Below are positions 25,104 through 32,712 of a stretch of 64,000 bases of DNA, piece by piece. The position numbers were made by a program, and so were the translations under genes. This DNA comes from Flavobacterium defluvii (lineage in GTDB: Bacteria; Bacteroidota; Bacteroidia; Flavobacteriales; Flavobacteriaceae), in NCBI RefSeq assembly GCF_900129555.1, contig NZ_FQWC01000009.1, positions 186,001 through 250,000 of the forward strand, written 5' to 3'. How positions within the stretch are numbered: position 1 is the first letter of the stretch; each line of letters starts with the position of its first letter. The notes beneath the pieces were generated by a model. That model saw nothing but the letters and a program-made list of their open reading frames with translations. It had not been told where the DNA came from and did not search any database.

Positions 25104-28100
25104 TTAAAGTTGGACATTAAAACCTAAATTAAACTGTCTTGTAGCCAATCCTCCTGTTTCCGGATCTCCAAAATATTTCCATTCTTTAGAAGCAGACCAT
25201 GTTGCTGCGTTTTGAACTGAAGCATAAATCTTTATGGTTTTAATACGCACTCTGTCTAAAAGATCTTTAGGAAGGGTATAGGCCAATGAAATGTTGTCTA
25301 AACGAATAAAACTACGATCATACAATCTTCCAGGTGCAACCGGCGTTCCTGCAGGTCCTTTTGCATCAAGACGTGCCCATTCATTGGTTGGATTATCAAG
25401 TGTCCAATATGGATTTACATAAGGATTGAAGTTAAATTTATATAAACTCGCATCGTTGAAAGTATTCATATAATTTGAATTAAGCGATTTACCTCCCATG
25501 TTAGAATACATACTGATACCCAAATCCCAATTTTTATAAATCTTAAAATCATTGCGCAGAGACCATTGTACTGGAGAATTGTAATTTCCTAAAAACTGCT
25601 TATCTTTTTCATTATAAACCGCTTTTTTATAAGGATTTCCATTGGCATCTACTGCATCCACATCATCTGCGGTATAACTGTTGGCTACTTTTGGATCTCC
25701 GGGACGCTGTCCGTATTTTTGAGCTTCTTTCCATTCATCTTTCTGCCAGATTCCCGTTACTCTATAATCCCAGATTTGAGTGATTGGCCTGCCTATAAAC
25801 CATCCATTTGCAGAATCATTTCCTTCTTTCTGGCCAATAACATTTCCATTTTCATCTTTAATATCTACCATGTTGCCATACAATGAAATGATTTTATTTT
25901 CATTATAAGATATTCCAAATGTTGTTCGCCATTCAAAATTTGGCTTTTTCATGTTAAGAGTATTAAGACTCAATTCGATACCTTGATTTTGAACTTCTCC
26001 AAGATTAGTCGCAATTGATGAAAATCCAGTAAAACCCGGAAGAGACTGACTCATAATCATATCATGAGTTGATGCTCTGTAAGCGTCTAAAGTTGCAGTA
26101 ATACGATCATTTAAAAAGCCTAAGTCAAGACCAATATTTGTTGATGTAGTTTTTTCCCATTCCAGATTTGGATTTGCCATACGATCAAGAGATAAATACT
26201 TTATTTCAAGAGCTTTTCCTGAAGCATCCAAATATCCCATTGTTCCTGTATTAACCAGATTGGCCAAAGAAATGTACGGATCAGCAAGAGTTCTGTTTCC
26301 GTTTTTACCCCATGACAAACGTAATTTACCAGTACTCATCGCATCCCAGTTGAACCAATTTTCATTTTTAAAATTCCATGCAACCCCAAAAGAAGGGAAA
26401 ACTGCGTAAGGATTTGAAGCTCCAAATGCCGAATATCCATCGCGACGAACTGTTGCAGTAAGCATATAACGATTATCAAACGAATAGAAAAGTCTGGCCA
26501 TTAATGCATCAGCCGTTTCATGCGTATCGTTTGATCTAAGCGCGCTGTTTGCCATTGTTGCTGTATTCACAAGGTGAAATCCTAAAGCATCTGAAGGCTG
26601 AATATTATAGGCATCCATACCGTCTGACCAAAAACGACGTTCTTCAGCTTCCTGAACAAAAGTTGCAATGATGTGATGTTTTTGTGCAATTGTATAATCC
26701 CATGTTAATGTGTTGTTGAGGTTATAATCAAATCGAATAGCATTATTTCTGTTTACACCTGTAGTAGCGGCAGGCCAGTTTGGATTTTGTGTTGATCTGA
26801 AATAACGATCATGAAAAAACTGATAACGAGGCGCAATGTTAAATGCATAAGTGATGCCTAACGGTAAAGTTACTTTTGCATTGAAAATTGTATTTAATGT
26901 CGTATATCCGGTCTCTTTATCAATAAATTGGCGTTCGTAGTAATAGTTATAATTCTGACCGGAAACGTTTTTCCCCATTGGCTGTCTCTCATAATTACCA
27001 TTTTCATCTCTAAAAGTTCCAAATGGACTGGTTCTCATCATATTATTATCTCCGGCATTTGTACCTAAAGAAGGCGTAATATCTCCATCTGATCGGTCCT
27101 GAAAATTAACGTTTGCCCCAAGATCAAGCCAGTCAGTAATTTTAGCATCAATTTTCATGTTAGAACGAGCAGATTTATAATCATTTCCAACAATGGCTCC
27201 TTCTGAAGTTAAATAACCAAAAGACATATAGTAATTTACCCTTTCGCCTGCACCGGAAATACTCAAATTATTATCACGGTTAATTCCTGTTCTAAAAGAG
27301 CTGTCACTCCAGTCATGTGTTTTATCTGCAAGGAAATTGGCCATTAATGAAGGATCAAAATTAAGTCCTAAGCGTGCTCCCCATACTTCTTTGGAGCTTT
27401 TTCCAGCCGTTTGGGCAGCTGGCTGATAAGCTAACCACTGGGCTTCGGTAATACCCCATTTTTCTAAATCATTTGGATTCGAAAAATATCCGGGTTTACC
27501 ATTTGCAACCGTTCCTGCTATAAAAGCTTCGTATTGGCCCGTTGCTGTATTGACACCATACGTTTGAGCAGTTTCCCAGTCTTCACGATATTTTAAGTAA
27601 CCTTCCGGAGAATATACACGACGATAAGCGCTCTTATTGCTAATTGTTGTGTTAGTTGTAAAACTAACCATTGGCTTACCGGTTTTTCCTTTTTTGGTAG
27701 AGATAAGAATAACCCCTGCTGCTGCTCTCGATCCGTATACAGAAGCTGCCGAAGCATCTTTTAAGATATCAAGCTGTGCAATATCATCAGGATTGATTTC
27801 TGAAAGCTCACCATAAAACTGCATTCCATCTAAAATAATAAGCGGTGAATTATGGCTTCCTCCGGTATACACAGAAGTCTGCCCGCGAATCTGTATATTT
27901 CCCCCTCCTTTTGCAGAAGGGTCATAACCAACTCTTACGCCGGGAGTACCTCTTAAGATGTCCTGAACCGTCTGCGGATTTTGGTTTGCTAATTTATCAG
28001 GAGAAACCTGAACGACTGCTCCCGTTAAATCCTTTTTCTTCATTTTACCATATCCAACCACGACAACCTCGTCTAATGATGTTGTTGCTTTTTGTAGTTG

Positions 28101-28472
28101 TACATTGATTGAAGTTTCGCCTTTTAATTTTATTTCTTTAGTAGTATAGCCTAAAAAAGATATTACAAGAATGGCATTATCATTCTCTACCTGTAAAGAA
28201 AATTTTCCATCAAAATCTGTTAAGGCGGCATTTTTGGTTCCTTTTTCTAAAATGGTTACCCCGGGCAGCGGCATACCGTTTTCATCATTTACCTGGCCTT
28301 TGATGTTTTTTTGTTCCAGTACATTTTTAGGGTGTGTTGTACTCTTTGTACCTATTGCGTAACTGTGAATTTGAGATAAAGAGAATAATACGCAGGCAAG
28401 CAGTATTTTCTTTTTCAAATTAAATACAGATTTGCAATCAGGACTTTTTTTAATCCTAATAAAATTTGTCAT
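25104..28472 (-). CDS. SusC/RagA family TonB-linked outer membrane transporter
   Basis: The 1122-residue protein has an N-terminal signal region (KKKILLACVLFSLSQIHSYA, about 20-40), a carboxypeptidase-regulatory-like domain (about 55-140; IKGQVNDENGMPLPGVTI), the SusC linker VVVGYGKMKKKDLTGAV, a plug (about 150-260; PQTVQDILRGTPGVRV, IQIRGQTSVY, DILKDASAASVYGSRAAAGV) and a large barrel. SusC proteins import oligosaccharides with TonB energy and partner the SusD encoded 12 bases downstream. The unusually long N-terminus before the signal core (about 18 residues) is the only start available. No regulator gene is adjacent. Confidence 0.95.
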   Translation of the reverse strand: MTNFIRIKKSPDCKSVFNLKKKILLACVLFSLSQIHSYAIGTKSTTHPKNVLEQKNIKGQVNDENGMPLPGVTILEKGTKNAALTDFDGKFSLQVENDNAILVISFLGYTTKEIKLKGETSINVQLQKATTSLDEVVVVGYGKMKKKDLTGAVVQVSPDKLANQNPQTVQDILRGTPGVRVGYDPSAKGGGNIQIRGQTSVYTGGSHNSPLIILDGMQFYGELSEINPDDIAQLDILKDASAASVYGSRAAAGVILISTKKGKTGKPMVSFTTNTTISNKSAYRRVYSPEGYLKYREDWETAQTYGVNTATGQYEAFIAGTVANGKPGYFSNPNDLEKWGITEAQWLAYQPAAQTAGKSSKEVWGARLGLNFDPSLMANFLADKTHDWSDSSFRTGINRDNNLSISGAGERVNYYMSFGYLTSEGAIVGNDYKSARSNMKIDAKITDWLDLGANVNFQDRSDGDITPSLGTNAGDNNMMRTSPFGTFRDENGNYERQPMGKNVSGQNYNYYYERQFIDKETGYTTLNTIFNAKVTLPLGITYAFNIAPRYQFFHDRYFRSTQNPNWPAATTGVNRNNAIRFDYNLNNTLTWDYTIAQKHHIIATFVQEAEERRFWSDGMDAYNIQPSDALGFHLVNTATMANSALRSNDTHETADALMARLFYSFDNRYMLTATVRRDGYSAFGASNPYAVFPSFGVAWNFKNENWFNWDAMSTGKLRLSWGKNGNRTLADPYISLANLVNTGTMGYLDASGKALEIKYLSLDRMANPNLEWEKTTSTNIGLDLGFLNDRITATLDAYRASTHDMIMSQSLPGFTGFSSIATNLGEVQNQGIELSLNTLNMKKPNFEWRTTFGISYNENKIISLYGNMVDIKDENGNVIGQKEGNDSANGWFIGRPITQIWDYRVTGIWQKDEWKEAQKYGQRPGDPKVANSYTADDVDAVDANGNPYKKAVYNEKDKQFLGNYNSPVQWSLRNDFKIYKNWDLGISMYSNMGGKSLNSNYMNTFNDASLYKFNFNPYVNPYWTLDNPTNEWARLDAKGPAGTPVAPGRLYDRSFIRLDNISLAYTLPKDLLDRVRIKTIKIYASVQNAATWSASKEWKYFGDPETGGLATRQFNLGFNVQL

Positions 28473-28529
28473 TTTTGGTTTTCATTTTTGTGGTTAATAA
28501 TTAGTTAGTTTAAAAAATCACCTCAATTT

Positions 28530-28559
28530 GGTTAAAATTGATACCGTGATTAACCGTAC
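28530..28559 (-). promoter_or_regulatory. Candidate operator upstream of susC
   Basis: GGTTAA (28530-28535) and TTAACC (28550-28555) form a perfect inverted repeat with a 14-base spacer, 58 bases upstream of the susC ATG. The overlapping octamer AACCGTAC (28552-28559) is the complement of GTACGGTT upstream of the lyase gene. Confidence 0.35.
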
Positions 28560-28725
28560 AAAAATGATTATTAATGAGTTCTGCCAGGAGTAAAAAAATA
28601 CGATTTAAGGTGTACAAAAGTCTTGAAAATGTGCTTTATCGTTTTTTTTATCTTAAAAAATTAAGATTATAAAAAAAATCTTAGAAAAAAATGAGAAGAA
28701 TAAAATTTTCATTATCAGCCAAAAA

Positions 28726-28770
28726 ACAAACGAGTTAAAATATTTTAATAAAATATCTTAACTCGTTTGT
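28726..28770 (-). terminator. Hairpin terminator, probably the original mnmE terminator
   Basis: ACAAACGAGTTAA (28726-28738) pairs perfectly with TTAACTCGTTTGT (28758-28770). Read on the minus strand it is followed by a T-tract. It lies 17 bases past the stop codon of the detached mnmE 3'-end copy, where an mnmE terminator would have been before the duplication. Confidence 0.75.
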
Positions 28771-28786
28771 ACTATTTTGTTTTTAT

Positions 28787-28854
28787 CTATTTCCCGATGC
28801 AGAAATTAGCAAATATATTTCCCAGCAATTCGTCGTTTGAAACCTGACTTGTAA
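28787..28854 (-). pseudogene. Detached 3'-end fragment of mnmE
   Basis: Bases 28787-28848 are identical to 30227-30288, the last 62 bases of mnmE including its TAG stop. A mismatch at 28849 is followed by 5 more matching bases. Translated on the minus strand, the fragment gives the MnmE C-terminus QVSNDELLGNIFANFCIGK, but the frame meets a stop a few codons upstream, so it is not a gene. It is the left member of a direct repeat enclosing the 29147-30121 gene. Confidence 0.95.
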
Positions 28855-29146
28855 ATTCTTATTACCATGAAAAAAAATTTCAAGCGAGACAAATTTAATA
28901 GCCCTTTTATCGTTCTTTTTGGTATCTAACCTAAATATTTAAAATAGTAATTATATTACAAATTAAATACTTAGTTTCGCACATAAAATCTAAAAAAAAC
29001 TTTCAGAACTACTTGACTATTGTAAAAAAAAGAAAAAAATACATTTACATGATTTCATCAAGATGAATAAAAGATAAATCCTATTAGATTTGAAAAATTC
29101 CAAAAATATTTAAATAAAACCAACAAAATTAAATTAAAAATTATTT
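28855..29146. other. 292-base upstream region of the tail-fibre-like gene
   Basis: This very AT-rich stretch has no supported gene; a 20-codon frame from 28867 looks accidental. A candidate promoter is TTG (29020-29022), 17 bases, TACATTTA (29040-29047). Confidence 0.5.
29020..29047 (+). promoter_or_regulatory. Candidate promoter of the tail-fibre-like gene
   Basis: TTG (29020-29022) and TACATTTA (29040-29047) are 17 bases apart; the -7 box matches TAnnTTTG in 7 of 8 positions. This leaves a leader of roughly 90 bases before the ATG at 29147. Confidence 0.4.
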
Positions 29147-30121
29147 ATGAAAATTAAATCACTATTCTTATTGTTTACTCTCTCTGTAATCTCTGTAAAT
29201 GCTCAGGTCTATACTCCAAATGGTACAATTCAAGGAACATCTGCAAATAATAATGTAGGTATTGGGAATACGGCACCAGTTGCGAAGCTAGATATTCTTG
29301 GGGTTAAAACAACAACTTATACATCCAGTTTAAGTTCACCAACAAATGACTTTTTAAGGGTTTCAAATATTCACGGATCAGGAGGGGCAGATCAATATTC
29401 TGCATTGGCATTAGCGGTTACAGGAAATAACGGAAGTAATAATGCTTACGTAAATTTGGCTGTTATACAACCAGTTGCAGCAAATTCTAATAGCGAATTT
29501 GCACTTACAGTTAGAAAATCTAACGGGGTAATGAATGAAGTTTTAAGAGCTAAGTCAGATGGGAAAATAGGTATTGGAACATCTAATCCTGTAGGTGCAT
29601 TACATGTTGTGGATGCATCTGGAGGCTTCTTTTTTGATGGCTCAAGTACTGGATACAATAGGATAAAATCAACAGATGTTGTTCCAACTACCCCTAAGCC
29701 ATTATTAATTAGTGCACAATTATCAGGTACAACTCCAGATATCTACATTAATACTTCCGGAAATTTAGGTTTGGGGACAATGAACCCAACTTCTAAACTT
29801 ACTGTTGCTGGTAATATAAATTCTAGAGAAGTTAAAGTAACGGTTGATGCTGGAGCTGATTTTGTTTTTGAGAACAATTATGATTTACTATCTCTGAGTG
29901 CTCTTGATAAATATATTAAAGAAAATAAACATTTACCTGAGATTGCTTCTGCTGATGAAATGAAAAAGGAAGGAATTAATTTATCTGAAATGAATATAAA
30001 ACTTTTGCAGAAAATTGAAGAATTAACCTTATATACAATTGATCAACAGAAAAATACTGAAAAACTAACAAAAATTATTGAAACATTAACCAAAAGATTG
30101 GAAGTGGTGGAAGGGAAATAA
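29147..30121 (+). CDS. Secreted tail-fibre-like repeat protein with C-terminal coiled coil
   Basis: The 324-residue protein has a signal peptide (1-20, VNAQ). Three short repeats of the form G-I/L-G-x-x-x-P-x-x-x-L-x-V occur at about 38-50, 142-154 and 208-220, like those in phage tail fibres and bacterial surface proteins. The C-terminal module (about 237-324) contains DFVFENNYDLLSLSALDKY, ENKHLPEI and a coiled coil (about 285-322), an arrangement I know as common at the end of secreted flavobacterial proteins. It probably trimerises at the cell surface; function unknown. The gene is the only content of the segment between the two mnmE 3'-end repeats. Confidence 0.8.
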   Translation: MKIKSLFLLFTLSVISVNAQVYTPNGTIQGTSANNNVGIGNTAPVAKLDILGVKTTTYTSSLSSPTNDFLRVSNIHGSGGADQYSALALAVTGNNGSNNAYVNLAVIQPVAANSNSEFALTVRKSNGVMNEVLRAKSDGKIGIGTSNPVGALHVVDASGGFFFDGSSTGYNRIKSTDVVPTTPKPLLISAQLSGTTPDIYINTSGNLGLGTMNPTSKLTVAGNINSREVKVTVDAGADFVFENNYDLLSLSALDKYIKENKHLPEIASADEMKKEGINLSEMNIKLLQKIEELTLYTIDQQKNTEKLTKIIETLTKRLEVVEGK

Positions 30122-30183
30122 TCAATTGAAAATTATATTATTGATTTTAAATTTTGGAGAAGCAACATCTATTTTAATTACAA

Positions 30184-30211
30184 AAAGAGACGACTACTAA
30201 GTCGTCTCTTT
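30184..30211. terminator. Bidirectional hairpin terminator between the tail-fibre-like gene and mnmE
   Basis: AAAGAGACGACT (30184-30195) and AGTCGTCTCTTT (30200-30211) form a perfect 12-base stem with a 4-base loop between convergent genes. Confidence 0.9.
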
Positions 30212-30226
30212 AATTTTATTTATCTC

Positions 30227-30288
30227 CTATTTCCCGATGCAGAAATTAGCAAATATATTTCCCAGCAATTCGTCGTTTGAAACCTGAC
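30227..30288 (-). repeat. mnmE 3'-end copy of the 62-base direct repeat
   Basis: This is the intact, in-gene copy of the repeat, identical to 28787-28848. It covers the last 20 MnmE codons (less one base) and the TAG stop. Confidence 0.95.
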
Positions 30289-31627
30289 CTGTAATAAGTC
30301 CGAATTGATATAAAGCTTCACGGATATCAAGTGCAATCAAGTCGCTTGAAAGATTTGTTTCAAGACCAAATTTTACTTTTTGAATTTCATCCAAAGCTTT
30401 TAATAAAGAGTCATAATGTCTTGTATTCGTAACAATTGTTTCGTTATTTCTCAAAGCTCCGGTATTTACAAACGAAAGCAGTTCATTCTTTAATTCTTCA
30501 ACACCAATTTTTTGTTTTGCAGAAATAAGAAGAAGTTTTGCATTTAAATTTTCTAGTTTACTGGTAATATTCAAAACTTCATCTTCAGACAAAATATCCT
30601 TTTTATTCACGACAATAATTAAAGGTTTTAAAGGATATTTATTTTTTATCTGTTCAATTTCTGAAACAAATTCTGAACTCGATGCTTTAAACTTCAAGCC
30701 ATCAAATAAATAAATAACAACTTGTGCCTGATCGATTTTTTCGAAAGTTTTCTTGATTCCGATGCTTTCGACAACGTCTTTAGTTTCGCGAATTCCGGCC
30801 GTATCGATAAATCTAAAACCAATTCCGCCAATAACCAATTCATCTTCAATCGTATCTCTTGTTGTTCCTGCAATGTCAGAGACAATGGCGCGTTCTTCAT
30901 TAAGCAAAGCATTTAATAAAGTAGATTTACCAACGTTTGGCTCGCCGACAATTGCAACCGGAATTCCGTTTTTGATAACATTTCCAACTGCAAAAGAGTC
31001 AATTAAACGTTTTAAAACAAATTCAATACGGTTTAATAATTCATGAAACTGCGTTCTGTCTGCAAATTCTACATCTTCTTCTGCAAAGTCAAGTTCTAAC
31101 TCAATTAAAGAAGCAAAATTTAAAAGTTCTTCACGCAATTTGGCAATTTCATTACTAAACCCGCCGCGCATTTGCTGCATGGCAATTTGGTGAGAAGCTT
31201 CATTATCCGAAGAAATTAAATCGGCAACAGCTTCTGCCTGAGATAAATCCAGTTTTCCATTTAAAAAAGCTCTTAAAGTAAATTCACCAGCATCGGCCAT
31301 ACGGCAGCCTTTTCTCAACAATAACTGGATAATTTGCTGCTGAATATAAGTAGAACCGTGGCATGAAATTTCGATTGTATCTTCGCCTGTATATGAATTT
31401 GGACCTTTAAAAACAGATACCAAAACTTCATCAAGCGTTTTTCCATTATCTACAATATGGCCTAAATGCAGCGTATGTGTTTTTTGCTTCGTTAAATCTT
31501 TGTTTTTAATAGATTTAAAAACAGAATTCCCAATCGAAATAGCTTCAGCTCCGGAAATACGAATTACAGCAATAGCTCCAGCCCCAGAGGGAGTAGCCAA
31601 TGCAACTATAGAATCTTGATTTATCAT
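30227..31627 (-). CDS. mnmE: tRNA uridine-5-carboxymethylaminomethyl(34) synthesis GTPase MnmE
   Basis: I start at the ATG at 31627 (MINQDSIVALATPSGAGAIA), which gives 466 residues, the normal family length; the open frame extends 46 codons further upstream without homology. MnmE with MnmG modifies U34 in the anticodon of certain tRNAs. Visible parts are the N-terminal tetrahydrofolate-binding domain (about 1-120), helical domain, and G domain with G1 GEPNVGKS (228-235), DTAG (275-278) and NKKD (341-344), and the C-terminal FCIGK with the essential Cys C463. The 3' end is duplicated 1,440 bases away (see 28787). Confidence 0.97.
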   Translation of the reverse strand: MINQDSIVALATPSGAGAIAVIRISGAEAISIGNSVFKSIKNKDLTKQKTHTLHLGHIVDNGKTLDEVLVSVFKGPNSYTGEDTIEISCHGSTYIQQQIIQLLLRKGCRMADAGEFTLRAFLNGKLDLSQAEAVADLISSDNEASHQIAMQQMRGGFSNEIAKLREELLNFASLIELELDFAEEDVEFADRTQFHELLNRIEFVLKRLIDSFAVGNVIKNGIPVAIVGEPNVGKSTLLNALLNEERAIVSDIAGTTRDTIEDELVIGGIGFRFIDTAGIRETKDVVESIGIKKTFEKIDQAQVVIYLFDGLKFKASSSEFVSEIEQIKNKYPLKPLIIVVNKKDILSEDEVLNITSKLENLNAKLLLISAKQKIGVEELKNELLSFVNTGALRNNETIVTNTRHYDSLLKALDEIQKVKFGLETNLSSDLIALDIREALYQFGLITGQVSNDELLGNIFANFCIGK

Positions 31628-31810
31628 GCTGCAAAGGTAAGAAAAAAGCAGAAAATTATAATACCTTAATACTGACTTGAAAACGGGCATAATCATTACA
31701 ATATACGGACTTTTTAAGAAATTATTAACTGTTAAATTCCTGATAATTATCAGGTTATTTTGCATTTAGAATGATTAAATTTGAGTAACAAACCTATAAT
31801 CTGAAATAAA

Positions 31811-32644
31811 ATGAAAAAGATATTATTCCCCACAGATTTTTCTGACGCTGCTACAAATGCGTTTGTACATGCTTTAGAATTTGCAAAAGTTGTAAAAGCC
31901 GAACTTATTTTATTACATACATTTGAGATTCCGGTTTACGACAGTCAGTTTTTTCCAGAAAATTATGCATCGATATACAGCTCTATAGAATTGGCAAAAT
32001 TTGAAATGTTTAAGGATGAAATTCCAAAACTTAGAGCAATCGCAGCCGAAAGAAATCTCGATGATATAGTTATAAAACATCGTTTGATGGATGGAGATCT
32101 GATTTACAATTTAAGAAATGCAGTTGAAGAAGACGAAATTGATTTTGTAATTATGGGAACGACGGGCGTGTCTGACTGGACAAAGTTTTTTACAGGTTCA
32201 AACACAAATTCTGTTATTTCAGAAGTAAATGTTCCGGTTTTATGTGTGCCTATTGATTCCAAGTTCAGGAAAATCAAAACAATTGGTTTTACGACACGAT
32301 ATCGTGAAAAAGATAAAAGCATTTTGAAAAAAGTGCTTAAAATTGCAAAGAAAACAGATGCAAAAGTTAAAAGTTTATATGTAAAAACTTCAAGCTCTGA
32401 TGTTTCTGATGCTACTATTAAAGAATGGGAAAAAGAATTTTCCGGCGAAAATGTAGAATTCCTTGTACTGCCAAGCGATGAAGTCAATGAAACAATCCTG
32501 GATTTTATACTTTATAAAGATATTGATGTATTAACCACAATTACTCATAAAAGATCTTTCCTCGAAAGTATTTTTGATACAAGTTTTAGCAAAAAAATTA
32601 CAAAAGAAGTTTCTATTCCTGTTTTGATAATGCATGAAAAATAA
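31811..32644 (+). CDS. Universal stress protein, tandem UspA domains
   Basis: The 277-residue protein has two UspA domains (about 1-147 and 153-277). The first carries the ATP-binding pattern G-2x-G-9x-G-S in GTTGVSDWTKFFTGSN (about 117-132) and begins with KILFPTDFSDAA. The second domain is more divergent and lacks a clear nucleotide motif. Cytoplasmic role in stress tolerance is family knowledge. The MutS-like gene starts 68 bases downstream on the same strand. Confidence 0.9.
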   Translation: MKKILFPTDFSDAATNAFVHALEFAKVVKAELILLHTFEIPVYDSQFFPENYASIYSSIELAKFEMFKDEIPKLRAIAAERNLDDIVIKHRLMDGDLIYNLRNAVEEDEIDFVIMGTTGVSDWTKFFTGSNTNSVISEVNVPVLCVPIDSKFRKIKTIGFTTRYREKDKSILKKVLKIAKKTDAKVKSLYVKTSSSDVSDATIKEWEKEFSGENVEFLVLPSDEVNETILDFILYKDIDVLTTITHKRSFLESIFDTSFSKKITKEVSIPVLIMHEK

Positions 32645-32712
32645 AATTCTACTTTAGTCCAATATCTTTTGAAAGTGTAAAACCTATATTTGTATTTCAT
32701 TAAATTTTAAAA

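Larger units (their letters stand above)
28787..30288. mobile_element. Possible insertion module bounded by mnmE 3'-end direct repeats
   Basis: Two perfect 62-base direct repeats 1,440 bases apart bound a segment holding one gene for a secreted tail-fibre-like protein. The repeat begins exactly at the mnmE stop codon. This is the pattern left when DNA enters the 3' end of a gene and restores that end with its own copy. The trmE/mnmE 3' end is a known attachment site in other bacteria (Salmonella genomic island SGI1). No integrase or transposase is present, so the module would be a remnant, mobilised in trans, or the product of homologous recombination. Confidence 0.45.

Noticed and set aside
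28867..28929. 20-codon frame between the mnmE fragment and the tail-fibre-like gene
   Set aside because: Too short, without promoter or conserved features; probably accidental.
28787..30288. Complete insertion sequence or prophage between the mnmE repeats
   Set aside because: No transposase, integrase, terminal inverted repeats or phage structural gene set is present; only one tail-fibre-like gene is there.
31628..31765. 46-codon extension of mnmE
   Set aside because: The family N-terminus begins at the ATG at 31627 and the extension has no homology; an upstream start would give an abnormal length.
32104..32487. 127-codon minus-strand frame inside the universal stress protein gene
   Set aside because: Antisense shadow of a clear UspA gene.
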